A DNA stretch of 64,000 nucleotides from CAWGGS01 sp963822095 (GTDB lineage: Bacteria > Desulfobacterota > Desulfobulbia > Desulfobulbales > Desulfocapsaceae), in contig CAWGGS010000002.1 of assembly GCA_963822095.1 (NCBI GenBank), forward strand, positions 1 through 64,000, in the 5' to 3' direction. The notes beneath the pieces were generated by a model. That model made no database searches. It was not told the DNA's origin and saw only the letters and a list, made by a program, of their open reading frames with translations. Numbering within the stretch: the stretch's first letter is position 1; every line of letters begins with the position of its first letter. This document shows positions 24,539 through 33,403 of the stretch, one piece after another. The position numbers and the translations under genes are program-made.

Positions 24539-27400
24539 ATGGAAAGGCCGGTGTTTCGCAAAGACTCTCATATAAAAAAAAATTGTACTCCATATATAAC
24601 AACGCAAATGCAAACCCCTTTTCGGCAACTGTCTATACGTAAAAAAATCATTACCTCCATGATGGGGATAACGGGTTTGGCTCTTCTTCTTTTTTACGTA
24701 ATTACAATGATAAATCAGATTCAGGTGGCCAGGAAGACGGCAGTAGATAATCTGAATGTATTAACCGATATTATTATCAGCATGACCAATCCGACATCGG
24801 TAACCTTTACCCGTGATTGGAGCGGTGTCATAGCAGACGCCCTCCGAGCTGATACGGACGTCGAGTCCGGAGAGATATTTTCCGATAACGGAACTGTCCT
24901 GGCTACCTACCGCAATCCGGATTTTCACCTGCGAAAGAACCTCCCTGTACAACTCAAGGACGAGGGTGTTGATTTTTTCATCCATGGTGGAGTATTGAAA
25001 CTGGGGATCTACCATCCAATCCTATTAAAAGGAAAAAAAATTGGTGTGTTGCACATAATTCTCCGCCTGAATAATCTCACAAGCCAGCTCGGGCGCTCAG
25101 CCCTTTTTCTATTGCTGTGCATGGTGTTTATTCTGTTGTTTATTCTTGTTGTTTCGTTTCGGCTGCAACGTCTGATAACTATTCCGGTGTCTGCCTTGGC
25201 TGCAACCGCAAGAAAGATAACCCGGTCAGGTGATTATGGGATTCGGCTGGAGAGGAACACCGAAGATGAAATAGGGGATTTGATTGACGATTTCAATACC
25301 ATGTTGGATGTGATAGTACAGAGGGATACCGAGCTCTCCAATCATAAACATCACCTTGAGATGCTGATTGACAAACGAACCGAGCAGCTCAGATTAAAGT
25401 GCGACGAGGCCTTGTCGGCAGCCAAGGCCAAAAGTGAGTTCCTTGCCAATATGAGTCACGAAATCCGGACGCCGATGAACGGTATTATCGGGGTCCTGTC
25501 CTTGTTAAAGGATGCGTCTTTGAGCGAAGAGTATAAACGTCTTTTACAGACGGCTGCCAGATCGGCAGATTCGCTTCTGCTCATCATCAACGATATCCTG
25601 GACTTTTCAAAGATAGAGGCAGGGAAGATCGATTTTGAATCCATTGTCTTTGATCTCCGAGACCTGATGGAGGAGGTTACTCTTCTCTTCACGGAGGCAG
25701 CAAACATGAAGCAGGTAGACCTCTTCTGCTTCATTCCCACCAATATTGAAACCCAGGTCTATGGAGATCCAACCCGACTCAGACAGATTCTCACAAATTT
25801 AGTCAGCAACGCCGTAAAGTTTGCGGATCAGGGAGAGGTCGTGCTGCAGGTGGTTATGGTGAAGAAACAGGAAGATATACAGCTACTGAGGTTTTCTGTC
25901 GAAGATACCGGTATCGGTATTTCTCCTGAGGCCATGAAGGGCCTGTTTACAAAATTTACCCAGGCGGATGGATCGACCACCAGAAAATATGGCGGCACAG
26001 GTTTGGGGCTTAGTGTATGTAAGCAACTGGTTGAGAAGCAAGAAGGTGAAATTGGTGTCGAAAGTGAAGTCGGGAAGGGAACGGTTTTCTGGTTTACCCT
26101 GCCGATGAAGGTAGGCGACAACTCAAATCTTCAGGCCTCATATGAGGTATTAGAAGGAAGGAATTTTCTGGTCGTGGACGACAATGCCACCAATCGGCTG
26201 ATCATTGAGCACTATCTAAAAGCTGGAAAGGCCTTGTTCAGTTGCTGTGATCAAGGTGATCAGGTCTTTGCGATAATCAAAAAGACGATAGAACAGGGAA
26301 GACCTTTTGATGCGGTTCTTTTGGATTATCACATGCCGGGAAAGGACGGCCTGCAGGTTGCCACTGAGATCATGGCGGCATTCGGAGACAAAACGCCCGA
26401 GTTGGTCCTGCTTAGCTCGGAGGGCAGGGTTAGGGAGAAGGCCTTGGCTGTTGGAATAGAGACTATTATCTATAAACCCATACGCTTGAATCAATTTTAT
26501 AGTGCCCTCAGAATTCGGCTGAAATCGGATGTGGATCGTGTTTGCCAAACCGAAAAATTAAAAAGACCTCCGGCACTGCGGGGCAAGGTCCTTTTGGTCG
26601 ACGATGAGGTTATCAACCAGAAAGTAGGCATAGCGATCTTGAAAAAGATCGGAATTGAACCCGAAGTTGCAAATACCGGGCGCGAGGCCTTGCAGATGAT
26701 AGCGGATAAACGGTACGATTTGATTCTTATGGATATCCAGATGCCCGAGTTAAGCGGTTATGATACAACGAAAATCATAAGGAAAAATGAATCGGACCAA
26801 GGATTTCCCCGGATTCCGATAATTGCCATGACCGCCAACGCCATGGAAAGCACCAGGCAATATTGTCTGAGTATCGGAATGGATGATTTCATTTCTAAGC
26901 CGATAAAACCAGATACCCTGATAGAGCGCCTTGAACCTTGGCTCACCATTCGAACCTCTGGATCATCGGAACAAAATACAACGTTGCTGTCTTTCTCCGA
27001 CAATGCTGATCCTACCCTGCCAAAGGATATTGCTACTCCCGTTAACGGAAAGATCTGGGATAAGGAGAAGGCCCTGGAACTTGTTGGTAACGATGAGCCT
27101 TTATTTAAAGAGCTCGCAGCACTGTTTTTGCAAAAAAACGCAATTCTCATAAAGCATGTCGAAGATGCTATCCGCGCAAAAGACGCTTCTGCCTTACACG
27201 ATGCGGCCCATGCCTATAAAGGGGCGGTTAACCATTTCGCTGCCTCCGGTGTTAGAGCGTTGGCCTTTGCACTGGAAACCAAAGGGCGTGGCGGAGACCT
27301 TGACGGGATTGAACTTCTTTTCGGCCGACTGTGTGATACCAATGATGAATTAATGGAAGAACTTCGGGTGTACACTGCCGACGAAGGTGGTAAATCCTGA
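24539..27400 (+). CDS. BarA-like tripartite hybrid sensor histidine kinase
   Basis: Membrane phosphorelay kinase of 953 residues. Order: membrane segment (~43-62), periplasmic sensor (~65-185), second membrane segment (~188-206), HAMP (~208-262), HisKA with FLANMSHEIRTPMNGIIG (His ~307), HATPase with DTGIGISPEAMKGLF and GGTGLGLSV, two receivers (~550-665 with LLDYHMPGKDGL; ~690-805 with LILMDIQMPELSGY), and an HPt domain with AHAYKGAVNHF (phospho-His). Both receivers keep the acceptor Asp, which differs from many BarA proteins with one receiver. No response regulator gene is adjacent, so the output partner is unknown. ATG 24539 has only a weak ribosome site; ATG 24608 is an alternative. Confidence 0.92.
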   Translation: MERPVFRKDSHIKKNCTPYITTQMQTPFRQLSIRKKIITSMMGITGLALLLFYVITMINQIQVARKTAVDNLNVLTDIIISMTNPTSVTFTRDWSGVIADALRADTDVESGEIFSDNGTVLATYRNPDFHLRKNLPVQLKDEGVDFFIHGGVLKLGIYHPILLKGKKIGVLHIILRLNNLTSQLGRSALFLLLCMVFILLFILVVSFRLQRLITIPVSALAATARKITRSGDYGIRLERNTEDEIGDLIDDFNTMLDVIVQRDTELSNHKHHLEMLIDKRTEQLRLKCDEALSAAKAKSEFLANMSHEIRTPMNGIIGVLSLLKDASLSEEYKRLLQTAARSADSLLLIINDILDFSKIEAGKIDFESIVFDLRDLMEEVTLLFTEAANMKQVDLFCFIPTNIETQVYGDPTRLRQILTNLVSNAVKFADQGEVVLQVVMVKKQEDIQLLRFSVEDTGIGISPEAMKGLFTKFTQADGSTTRKYGGTGLGLSVCKQLVEKQEGEIGVESEVGKGTVFWFTLPMKVGDNSNLQASYEVLEGRNFLVVDDNATNRLIIEHYLKAGKALFSCCDQGDQVFAIIKKTIEQGRPFDAVLLDYHMPGKDGLQVATEIMAAFGDKTPELVLLSSEGRVREKALAVGIETIIYKPIRLNQFYSALRIRLKSDVDRVCQTEKLKRPPALRGKVLLVDDEVINQKVGIAILKKIGIEPEVANTGREALQMIADKRYDLILMDIQMPELSGYDTTKIIRKNESDQGFPRIPIIAMTANAMESTRQYCLSIGMDDFISKPIKPDTLIERLEPWLTIRTSGSSEQNTTLLSFSDNADPTLPKDIATPVNGKIWDKEKALELVGNDEPLFKELAALFLQKNAILIKHVEDAIRAKDASALHDAAHAYKGAVNHFAASGVRALAFALETKGRGGDLDGIELLFGRLCDTNDELMEELRVYTADEGGKS

Positions 27401-27485
27401 GAGGAATCGGTGTTTTTCGACCGGTCATGTTTAAGATCGGGCAACCGTGATCCTTCTAGCATTTCCAGAAAAATATAATGTTTTG

Positions 27486-27750
27486 GGTTCATCCGAATGA
27501 AGCGTACTTTTGTGAAGCTGAAAGGAACAATCCGGCAGAGGACATCACTTCCGGACGCTACTCTGCGGCCTCATCGCCGGTGCACCACGACTGACAGACA
27601 GGCCGTCCCTGGCCTGCTGTCGGGTGCGGACGTCCTGTCCGCACCCCTCCGGGCCTAATGCGGTTCCCCGGTGGGCCTCCGCGAGGCGTCCATCAGCGAC
27701 GCCCTCCGCCTCTCCGCGTTATAGATAAGTACTCTCAATCCGGAAGAACC
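27486..27750 (+). mobile_element. MITE-1 copy B, intact, 265 bp with 8-bp target duplication
   Basis: Flanked by the perfect direct repeat ATGTTTTG (27478-27485 and 27751-27758). Ends are inverted repeats: GGTTCATCCGAATGAAGCGT on the left, and on the right a sequence whose complement starts GGTTCTTCCGGATTGAGAGT (20 of the first 27 positions agree). Interior is GC-rich with a perfect 10-bp hairpin GGGTGCGGAC-GTCCT-GTCCGCACCC. No transposase frame. Same length as copy C at 42965-43229. It lies 85 bp after the BarA-like stop codon. Confidence 0.92.
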
Positions 27751-27758
27751 ATGTTTTG

Positions 27759-28101
27759 TCTGTTGGTTGCCAATGTGCAATATGTCGTGGCTGTGGCAGG
27801 ATATGTGTGATTTCTTTTTCAGTTTTTCTTAGGTTCTTTTAGACAATAACTGAGTTGTTTTTTAGCTGTAAGGGGGTATTATGTTGTTAAAACCTGTATG
27901 TAACCGCTTTCCATGCCTGGGTGTTACCGATTTTTCAACCGCAGCAAGGGAGCGATGACAATGGTCATGGCGTTTGGTTTCCCTATCTTTCATATGGATC
28001 ATTTGCGGTCTTCCCTAGAGAGACTGTTGGTAGGTGATGCGCAGAAAGGGTGAATATTTGATAGGGATAAGAGAAGAAAAGCAAGGGAAAAAAGAGGGCC
28101 C
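27759..28101 (+). other. Leader region of ccdA with two tiny overlapping reading frames
   Basis: 343 bases between MITE-1 copy B and ccdA. Two short frames lie in series: 27881-27958 (25 codons, AGGGGG six bases before the ATG) and 27955-28053 (32 codons), joined by an ATGA overlap. Arrangement and ribosome site suggest possible leader peptides, but neither resembles a known protein, so they are not called as genes. No riboswitch or terminator recognised. Confidence 0.3.
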
Positions 28102-28854
28102 ATGGATCTTCATGTCTTGGTCGGTCAATGGATGAATCAGATTGCCGATAATCTGCAGGTTGGATACGCTTTTGGAGCAGGGATGGTTTCAGCTGTTAAC
28201 CCTTGTGGTTTTGCAATGTTGCCTGTGTATCTTTCCCTTTATATCGGGGCGGAAGATGAAGATTTTCAAAAACGTTCCTTGCTGATAAGACTGGTGAAGG
28301 CTGCATGGGTTGCAGCGGTGGTCACCTCAGGTTTTACTTTTCTCTTCGGTCTGGTTGGAATTGTCGTCTCAGCAGGTGGTACTGTATTAATTGGGTTGAT
28401 GCCGTGGCTTTCCAGTGCCATCGGGATTCTGCTCATCCTTTTAGGTAGTATGCTGCTCGCCGGCAGGCACCTTTCTTTCAACCGGGCACTTACCCTGGCC
28501 GGGAAAATAGGTGATCCGCGTAAGATTTCACTTAAAGGATTCTTCCTCTTCGGCGTTGCCTTTGGTGCCACCTCGTTGAGCTGCACTCTTCCTATTTTCT
28601 TAATGGTTGTCGGTGGCTCTGCTGCTTCAGGGAATTTTGTGTCGGGCCTGAAACAGTTTTTAGGTTATGCGCTTGGAATGGGCTCTGTGCTTCTTGTACT
28701 TACCGTAAGCATGGCCGTGGTTAAAGAAGGTGTTGTGGTTGGTACGATGCGTAAGATTATGCCGTATATTCAGCGGCTATCAGGGATTCTTATCATTTTA
28801 GCCGGGATATATATTCTTCATTACTGGATCTCAAGTGGTTTGTTCTGGGGGTAA
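28102..28854 (+). CDS. ccdA: Cytochrome c biogenesis protein CcdA (DsbD membrane domain)
   Basis: Carries electrons from cytoplasmic thioredoxin across the inner membrane to periplasmic thiol proteins. 250 residues with six membrane helices. The two redox cysteines are in place: VNPCGFAMLPVYLSLY (helix 1, ~35) and ATSLSCTLPIFLMVVGG (helix 4, ~160), each next to Pro as in CcdA/DsbD-beta. No thioredoxin-like partner or c-type cytochrome maturation gene is adjacent, although cti, an exported heme protein, is encoded 8 kb away. It ends 14 bases from the convergent histidine kinase gene. Confidence 0.92.
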   Translation: MDLHVLVGQWMNQIADNLQVGYAFGAGMVSAVNPCGFAMLPVYLSLYIGAEDEDFQKRSLLIRLVKAAWVAAVVTSGFTFLFGLVGIVVSAGGTVLIGLMPWLSSAIGILLILLGSMLLAGRHLSFNRALTLAGKIGDPRKISLKGFFLFGVAFGATSLSCTLPIFLMVVGGSAASGNFVSGLKQFLGYALGMGSVLLVLTVSMAVVKEGVVVGTMRKIMPYIQRLSGILIILAGIYILHYWISSGLFWG

Positions 28855-28868
28855 AGAAATACAGCATG

Positions 28869-31487
28869 TTAGTCGAGGACGGAACTGAGCGTCTGCTTGA
28901 GCTTCTCCGTGTCGAAAGGTTTGGCGATAGCAGCACAGAACCCGTACTCATCGTAATCGATCATCACCGGGTCGTTGGGATAGCCGCTGGAAACAATAAT
29001 TTTGGCCTCAGGATTGATGTCAAAAATGGCACCGGCTGTCTCCTTGCCCCCCATTCCACCAGGAATTGTGAGGTCGATAATGACTCCATCCACGGGGGTT
29101 CCTGTTTTCCAGAGATGTTTATAAATTTCAATCGCCTCCATGGAATTTTTTACACAGATACATTCATGCCCCAGGTGAACGAGCATCCGGTTGGCGATGT
29201 TGAGAAGCATCTCTTCTGCGTCAACCACCATAATCTGGTACTGGCGATCCGGCAGATCCTCCTCCCTTTCCCCCGTCTTCACATATTGATCCAGTGATGC
29301 CGGCAGGTAGACGGAGACGGTGGTTCCGAGATCAGGTTGAGAGTCGATGGCGATGTGACCGTCATGTTTTTGCAGGATGGAGTAAACGATGGCAAGTCCG
29401 AGTCCGCGTCCATTGACCTTGGTGCTGAAGTAGGGGTCGAAGATCTTCGGAAGATCCCTTTTGTTTATTCCGCACCCGGTATCTCGGATCTGAATCCGGA
29501 TAAAATTGCCGTTGATGGGAGAAGGGAAGGTGGGGAGGTCAACGGTGGTAACATTGCTGCAGGTTAATTCAATGGTTCCGGAACCGGATATGGCCTCCTT
29601 CCCGTTGATGATAAGACTTTGGATTACCTGGCTCATCTGACCGGCATCAATATCAACCAACCAGAGATCATTTGGAATATGTATCGGACAGGAGATGGTT
29701 GAGCCGTGGAGTGCAAAATCGGCTGAGTCCTTTATCAACGGGGCAATCGAGAGGGTAGCTCTCGTCGGGTTTCCTCCCTTGGAGAAAATCAGCAACTGCT
29801 GACTCAATGCCTTGGCCCGTAATGCCGCCTTTTCGGCATTTTCAAGCAGTTCATAATTTTCGTTGGCTGGGGTTAAAATTCGGCAGGCCAGATTGATGTT
29901 GCCGATGATTGCTGTGAGCAAGTTGTTGAAATCGTGTGCAATTCCTCCGGAAAGAACTCCAAGTGACTCAAATTTCTGGGCTCGCAGCACCTCTTTCTCG
30001 GCCTTCTTTCTGCTTGAGATATCACGGATGATCCCTACGGTATGCCATTGATCGAGACTTTTGAAGGCGGAAAAAGAGACTTCCACCGGGAATTCCGTAC
30101 CGTCTTTTCTATATCCGAACAACTCGATGGTTTTTGATCCGGCACTGTCTTTATCGGGGAGATTGAACCTTTTTGATATCTTGGTGAAGGTCGATTGATG
30201 TTTCGGAGGAGATATTATGGCGGTGATAGGTTTGTCCATGGCCTCTTCAGCCGAATATTGAAACAGTCTTTCAGCTGCCGGATTCCAATGGAGGACCCTT
30301 TTGTTGTTATCGATGACGATTATTGCATTTGCGGCAGCGGAATTGATGGCCCGTAATTGTTCTTCCCGTTCGCGAATAGTCTCTTCCGCGCTCTTTCTTT
30401 TTGCCCCCATCCGGGCGACAAGCAGGGAGCTTACGGCAATGATCAAGAGACAGAAGGAATAGAGGAGGAAAATCCGATTCCGGATTTTTATCGGCCAGAT
30501 AGCCAGAACTTTGATCGGTACGAAAGAAACGGTCTTCCAGAAATTTTGCCTCTGTTGTGCCTGGACGATTTTAATTCCCGTATCTTCGGGAGGTTGGATA
30601 TCGTGTAACAGTGGGTAGATGGTTCCGAAGGTGACCAATCCGTCATCTGTTTGATATTGTCCCGAATCTTTCCCATTCAAAAGATCCCACCCTTTCGGCA
30701 GGTTTCCTTTTGTGCTGTTACCATCTGCACCGGGAAGGATGAGCATCGCTCTCTGGTTTTGATTCATGCCGGTGGGGTAGTACCTGTTGTCATGAACCAA
30801 TATCGTCGTCCCCGGTGAGTTGGCGGATGCCTTTTGCAGCGCTTCGATCAATAGGGAGCCACGGTAATTCAAGACCAGTATTCCCCGGTTCTGCCCGGTT
30901 GTATCGTAGATGGGCATGCTGAAACGGACAATGGGTTGAAAAGTATTTTGGGGATCGGTTGGGTTTGGACTCAGGTCGAATGGGGATATATAAACGTCAT
31001 GGCGGCTGAGATTGATGGTTTTTTGGAAGTAGCTTTTGCCTGAGATATTTTCCAATGTATTAGGATCTGCTCGTTTCGCTTTCCCGTTATTGCACAAGAT
31101 TTTGATAACTTCTTTGCCGTTGTTGTCGATGTATCGAATCTTATTGTAAGCGGATTTAATCGTGCAAAAGGAGAGCCATTCATTTACCAGGAGGTTAAGG
31201 TGTGTCGGAGTATTTTTTTCGAGATAGTTATTAAGTTCGTTTTGTGCGGCAAGAAACTTAAGGTCCATACTGACCGCATCGAAATTTGAGGAAACAATTT
31301 TCAACTGCGTGGCGATATTGAACACCTCGTTTCGTTCAATAGTCAGCTTTTCTGTTTTGACGTCTTTGAGATAGATGAAGAGGGTTATGCCTCCGAAGAG
31401 CATGGCCAGCGGAAGAAATATAAGTAAAAATCGTTTGATAATGTCATCCCATTTTACCTGGATGGACATTTCCAAGGGTATTTTCAT
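28869..31487 (-). CDS. Hybrid sensor histidine kinase (Cache-like sensor, PAS, HisKA, HATPase, receiver)
   Basis: Membrane kinase of 872 residues from ATG 31487; the frame is open further to a TTG at 31541. Domain order: membrane segment (~20-40), long periplasmic Cache-like sensor (~45-335, with KIRYIDNNGKEVIKI and RFSMPIYDTTGQNRGILVL), second membrane segment (~340-358), PAS (~375-490, ending in VGIIRDISSRKKAEKE), HisKA (GGIAHDFNNLLTAIIG, His ~518), HATPase (RDTGCGINKRDLPKIF, GRGLGLAIVYSIL) and receiver (~745-870, GVIIDLTIPGGMGG with acceptor Asp). A decayed receiver domain lies upstream (31718-31951), hinting that a cognate regulator was lost. Confidence 0.9.
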   Translation of the reverse strand: MKIPLEMSIQVKWDDIIKRFLLIFLPLAMLFGGITLFIYLKDVKTEKLTIERNEVFNIATQLKIVSSNFDAVSMDLKFLAAQNELNNYLEKNTPTHLNLLVNEWLSFCTIKSAYNKIRYIDNNGKEVIKILCNNGKAKRADPNTLENISGKSYFQKTINLSRHDVYISPFDLSPNPTDPQNTFQPIVRFSMPIYDTTGQNRGILVLNYRGSLLIEALQKASANSPGTTILVHDNRYYPTGMNQNQRAMLILPGADGNSTKGNLPKGWDLLNGKDSGQYQTDDGLVTFGTIYPLLHDIQPPEDTGIKIVQAQQRQNFWKTVSFVPIKVLAIWPIKIRNRIFLLYSFCLLIIAVSSLLVARMGAKRKSAEETIREREEQLRAINSAAANAIIVIDNNKRVLHWNPAAERLFQYSAEEAMDKPITAIISPPKHQSTFTKISKRFNLPDKDSAGSKTIELFGYRKDGTEFPVEVSFSAFKSLDQWHTVGIIRDISSRKKAEKEVLRAQKFESLGVLSGGIAHDFNNLLTAIIGNINLACRILTPANENYELLENAEKAALRAKALSQQLLIFSKGGNPTRATLSIAPLIKDSADFALHGSTISCPIHIPNDLWLVDIDAGQMSQVIQSLIINGKEAISGSGTIELTCSNVTTVDLPTFPSPINGNFIRIQIRDTGCGINKRDLPKIFDPYFSTKVNGRGLGLAIVYSILQKHDGHIAIDSQPDLGTTVSVYLPASLDQYVKTGEREEDLPDRQYQIMVVDAEEMLLNIANRMLVHLGHECICVKNSMEAIEIYKHLWKTGTPVDGVIIDLTIPGGMGGKETAGAIFDINPEAKIIVSSGYPNDPVMIDYDEYGFCAAIAKPFDTEKLKQTLSSVLD

Positions 31488-31717
31488 TTGGTTCCCGGTA
31501 TCCTGAAAATACGGTTTTGGACGTGTTTGGGAGAGGTTCAAACCGTCTTCATTTAAAAAAAAACGACATGAACAAAAATCTCTATAATAATCATAGCAGT
31601 ATTAGCAAGTTCAACAGTAATTGGCAATACTTTTTGAGGAGATGACCAGTGCCACCGTAGAGCCGATTGACGGTACATTGCCGAATTTGGTGCTACCGAA
31701 GGCGTTTAGCCGTATTC

Positions 31718-31951
31718 TTAAGATGATAATATGGAGTTAAGAGCGGTGTAGAATTCTTTGATATCGATAGGTTTCCAGATTAATCCTTCGAATCCTGTCG
31801 AGTTCTTTTTCTGGTCGGCAAGTGGTTTTTTCCGGATCAGGGCAATGAACGGGATGCCTGCCGTTTTGCGAATCACTTTGCAGGTGACGCAAAACCGTAA
31901 AACCATCCATATCCTTTGACGATAAAGATGGGTGGGCCGGACAACAGAGCG
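31718..31951 (-). pseudogene. Decayed response-regulator receiver domain
   Basis: Three receiver-like pieces lie in order but in different frames: GPPIFIV (the strand before the phospho-acceptor), then KDMDGFTVLRHLQSD (the MP-x-MDGF region), then VIRKTAGIPFIALIRKK and GFEGLIWKPIDIKEFYTALN, the latter holding the conserved Lys-Pro and final helix. At least two frameshifts separate them and the acceptor-Asp block is missing. No start codon with a ribosome site serves it. It lies upstream of the hybrid kinase gene. The remaining part of 31488-32051 shows nothing else. Confidence 0.7.
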
Positions 31952-32051
31952 TTTTGTTGCAAATTTCTGTTTGAGTTTCTATTGATTACACGATATTCTG
32001 GGAAGGACACCATCATGGACAGTACGGAGAATATATAAACAGGAAAAAAGC

Positions 32052-32537
32052 ATGGATGAAAAACGGACAATTCTTGAGGCTACAACTCCCATAGCGGTGT
32101 TGAAGGCTGTAACCCCGGAAGCAAAAAAGGCAGTCCCCCAGCCGATGCTGGTGGAAGGAGTTGTCTGTATCAGGAGCTTTCCGTTCAAGGTCGGCCGAGA
32201 ATCACGAATTAAGAAGATTAACGGGAAGTTGGAAAGGATCGAACGGGTAAAATTAGATGACAGACCACCCAGCAATGATCTCTATCTCGTCGATGACGGA
32301 CATCTCCTGAATATATCGCGAGAGCATTTTCAAATAGAAAAAAAAGGAAATGAATACATGCTGTTGGACAGGGGAAGTGCCTGTGGTACTCAGGTTAGTG
32401 GGGTCAGTGTCGGAGGCGACGATTCCCCCGGAAGTGTGGCACTGAAGGATGGGGATATCGTCTGTATCGGAATAAAGAAGAGTCCTTTTATCTTTCAGTT
32501 CATTTCCTTGGATGAGTTTACGATTTCGCGAAAGTGA
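32052..32537 (+). CDS. FHA domain protein
   Basis: 161 residues; a forkhead-associated domain that binds phosphothreonine. The N-terminal ~35 residues are a Thr/Pro/Ala-rich tail (DEKRTILEATTPIAVLKAVT) that could itself be phosphorylated. The FHA core follows: FPFKVGRES (Gly-Arg), HLLNISREHFQIEKKGNEY (Ser-x-x-His), LLDRGSACGTQVSG (loop with Gly-Thr) and KDGDIVCIG. All binding residues are present. AGGA precedes ATG 32052. No Ser/Thr kinase, phosphatase or type VI secretion gene is in the window, so its phosphorylated partner is unknown. Confidence 0.88.
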   Translation: MDEKRTILEATTPIAVLKAVTPEAKKAVPQPMLVEGVVCIRSFPFKVGRESRIKKINGKLERIERVKLDDRPPSNDLYLVDDGHLLNISREHFQIEKKGNEYMLLDRGSACGTQVSGVSVGGDDSPGSVALKDGDIVCIGIKKSPFIFQFISLDEFTISRK

Positions 32538-32542
32538 AAAGA

Positions 32543-33349
32543 TTAGGGAGCGCTCTGGATGGCAGAGGCAACCTGCAGGGCCTGACGTGTCGAAACCACA
32601 TCGTGGACACGGATGATAGCGACTTTTTTATCTGCTGCAAGTGCTGAAACAACTGCCGTCGGCAGGTCCCTGTGTTCCACGTCCTGACCGGTTATTCCCC
32701 CGAGGAACCTTTTGCGGGAATGGCCCAGCAACACGGACAACCCCAACTCGGAGAAGCGGTCGAGGTGTTTTAATATGGTCAGATTGTGTTGGACTGTTTT
32801 TCCGAAACCAATTCCCGGGTCGATGATCAGACGGTTGCGGTCCACCCCATTTTTCTCGAGCATGGCAACCTTCTCCCGGAAAAAATCCAGTATTTCCTCA
32901 ATCACATCCTCATAGTGCGGGTTTATCTGCATCGTCTCCGGTGTGCCCTGCATATGCATGAGAACCACAGGGACCGACGTCCTTTTGACCAGGACAAGCA
33001 TTTCCTTATCCTTGGCGAGAGCCGAGATGTCATTTATGATATCGGCCCCGGCTGCCAATGCCTGTTCGGCCACAACGGCCTTGGTGGTGTCGATGGAGAT
33101 AGTGGTTGTATGATTGTTCCTGATCTCCTTGATCAGTGGGATAACCCGTCGCATCTCTTCTTCGACGGAGATGGGATCGGCAAAGGGCCGGGTGGATTCC
33201 CCGCCGATATCGATGATGTCGACGCCGGCATGTATCATTGCCTTGGCCTGTTTCAATGCTGCATCCAGGGTGAAATGCCGTCCGCCGTCGGAAAACGAAT
33301 CGGGCGTCGTATTGAGGATACCCATAATCTTTATGTCGGCTGTCGGCAT
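32543..33349 (-). CDS. folP: Dihydropteroate synthase
   Basis: Condenses p-aminobenzoate with dihydropterin pyrophosphate in folate synthesis; target of sulfonamides. 268 residues, normal for the family. Signature blocks: MGILNTTPDSFSDGG (~9-23, loop 1), GVDIIDIGGESTRP (~42-55, loop 2), ADIINDISAL, VVLMHMQGTPETM, and LIIDPGIGFGKT (~175-186) with LLGHSRKRF near residue 220. GGAGGAAG precedes ATG 33349. It begins 54 bases after the ftsH stop codon, so it is likely the last gene of an ftsH-folP transcript, an association also common in Gram-positives and deltaproteobacteria. Confidence 0.96.
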   Translation of the reverse strand: MPTADIKIMGILNTTPDSFSDGGRHFTLDAALKQAKAMIHAGVDIIDIGGESTRPFADPISVEEEMRRVIPLIKEIRNNHTTTISIDTTKAVVAEQALAAGADIINDISALAKDKEMLVLVKRTSVPVVLMHMQGTPETMQINPHYEDVIEEILDFFREKVAMLEKNGVDRNRLIIDPGIGFGKTVQHNLTILKHLDRFSELGLSVLLGHSRKRFLGGITGQDVEHRDLPTAVVSALAADKKVAIIRVHDVVSTRQALQVASAIQSAP

Positions 33350-33403
33350 TTTCTTCCTCCCCCCTGAATCACTGCCCCCTATTCAAGATATCGTCGAGAT
33401 CAA

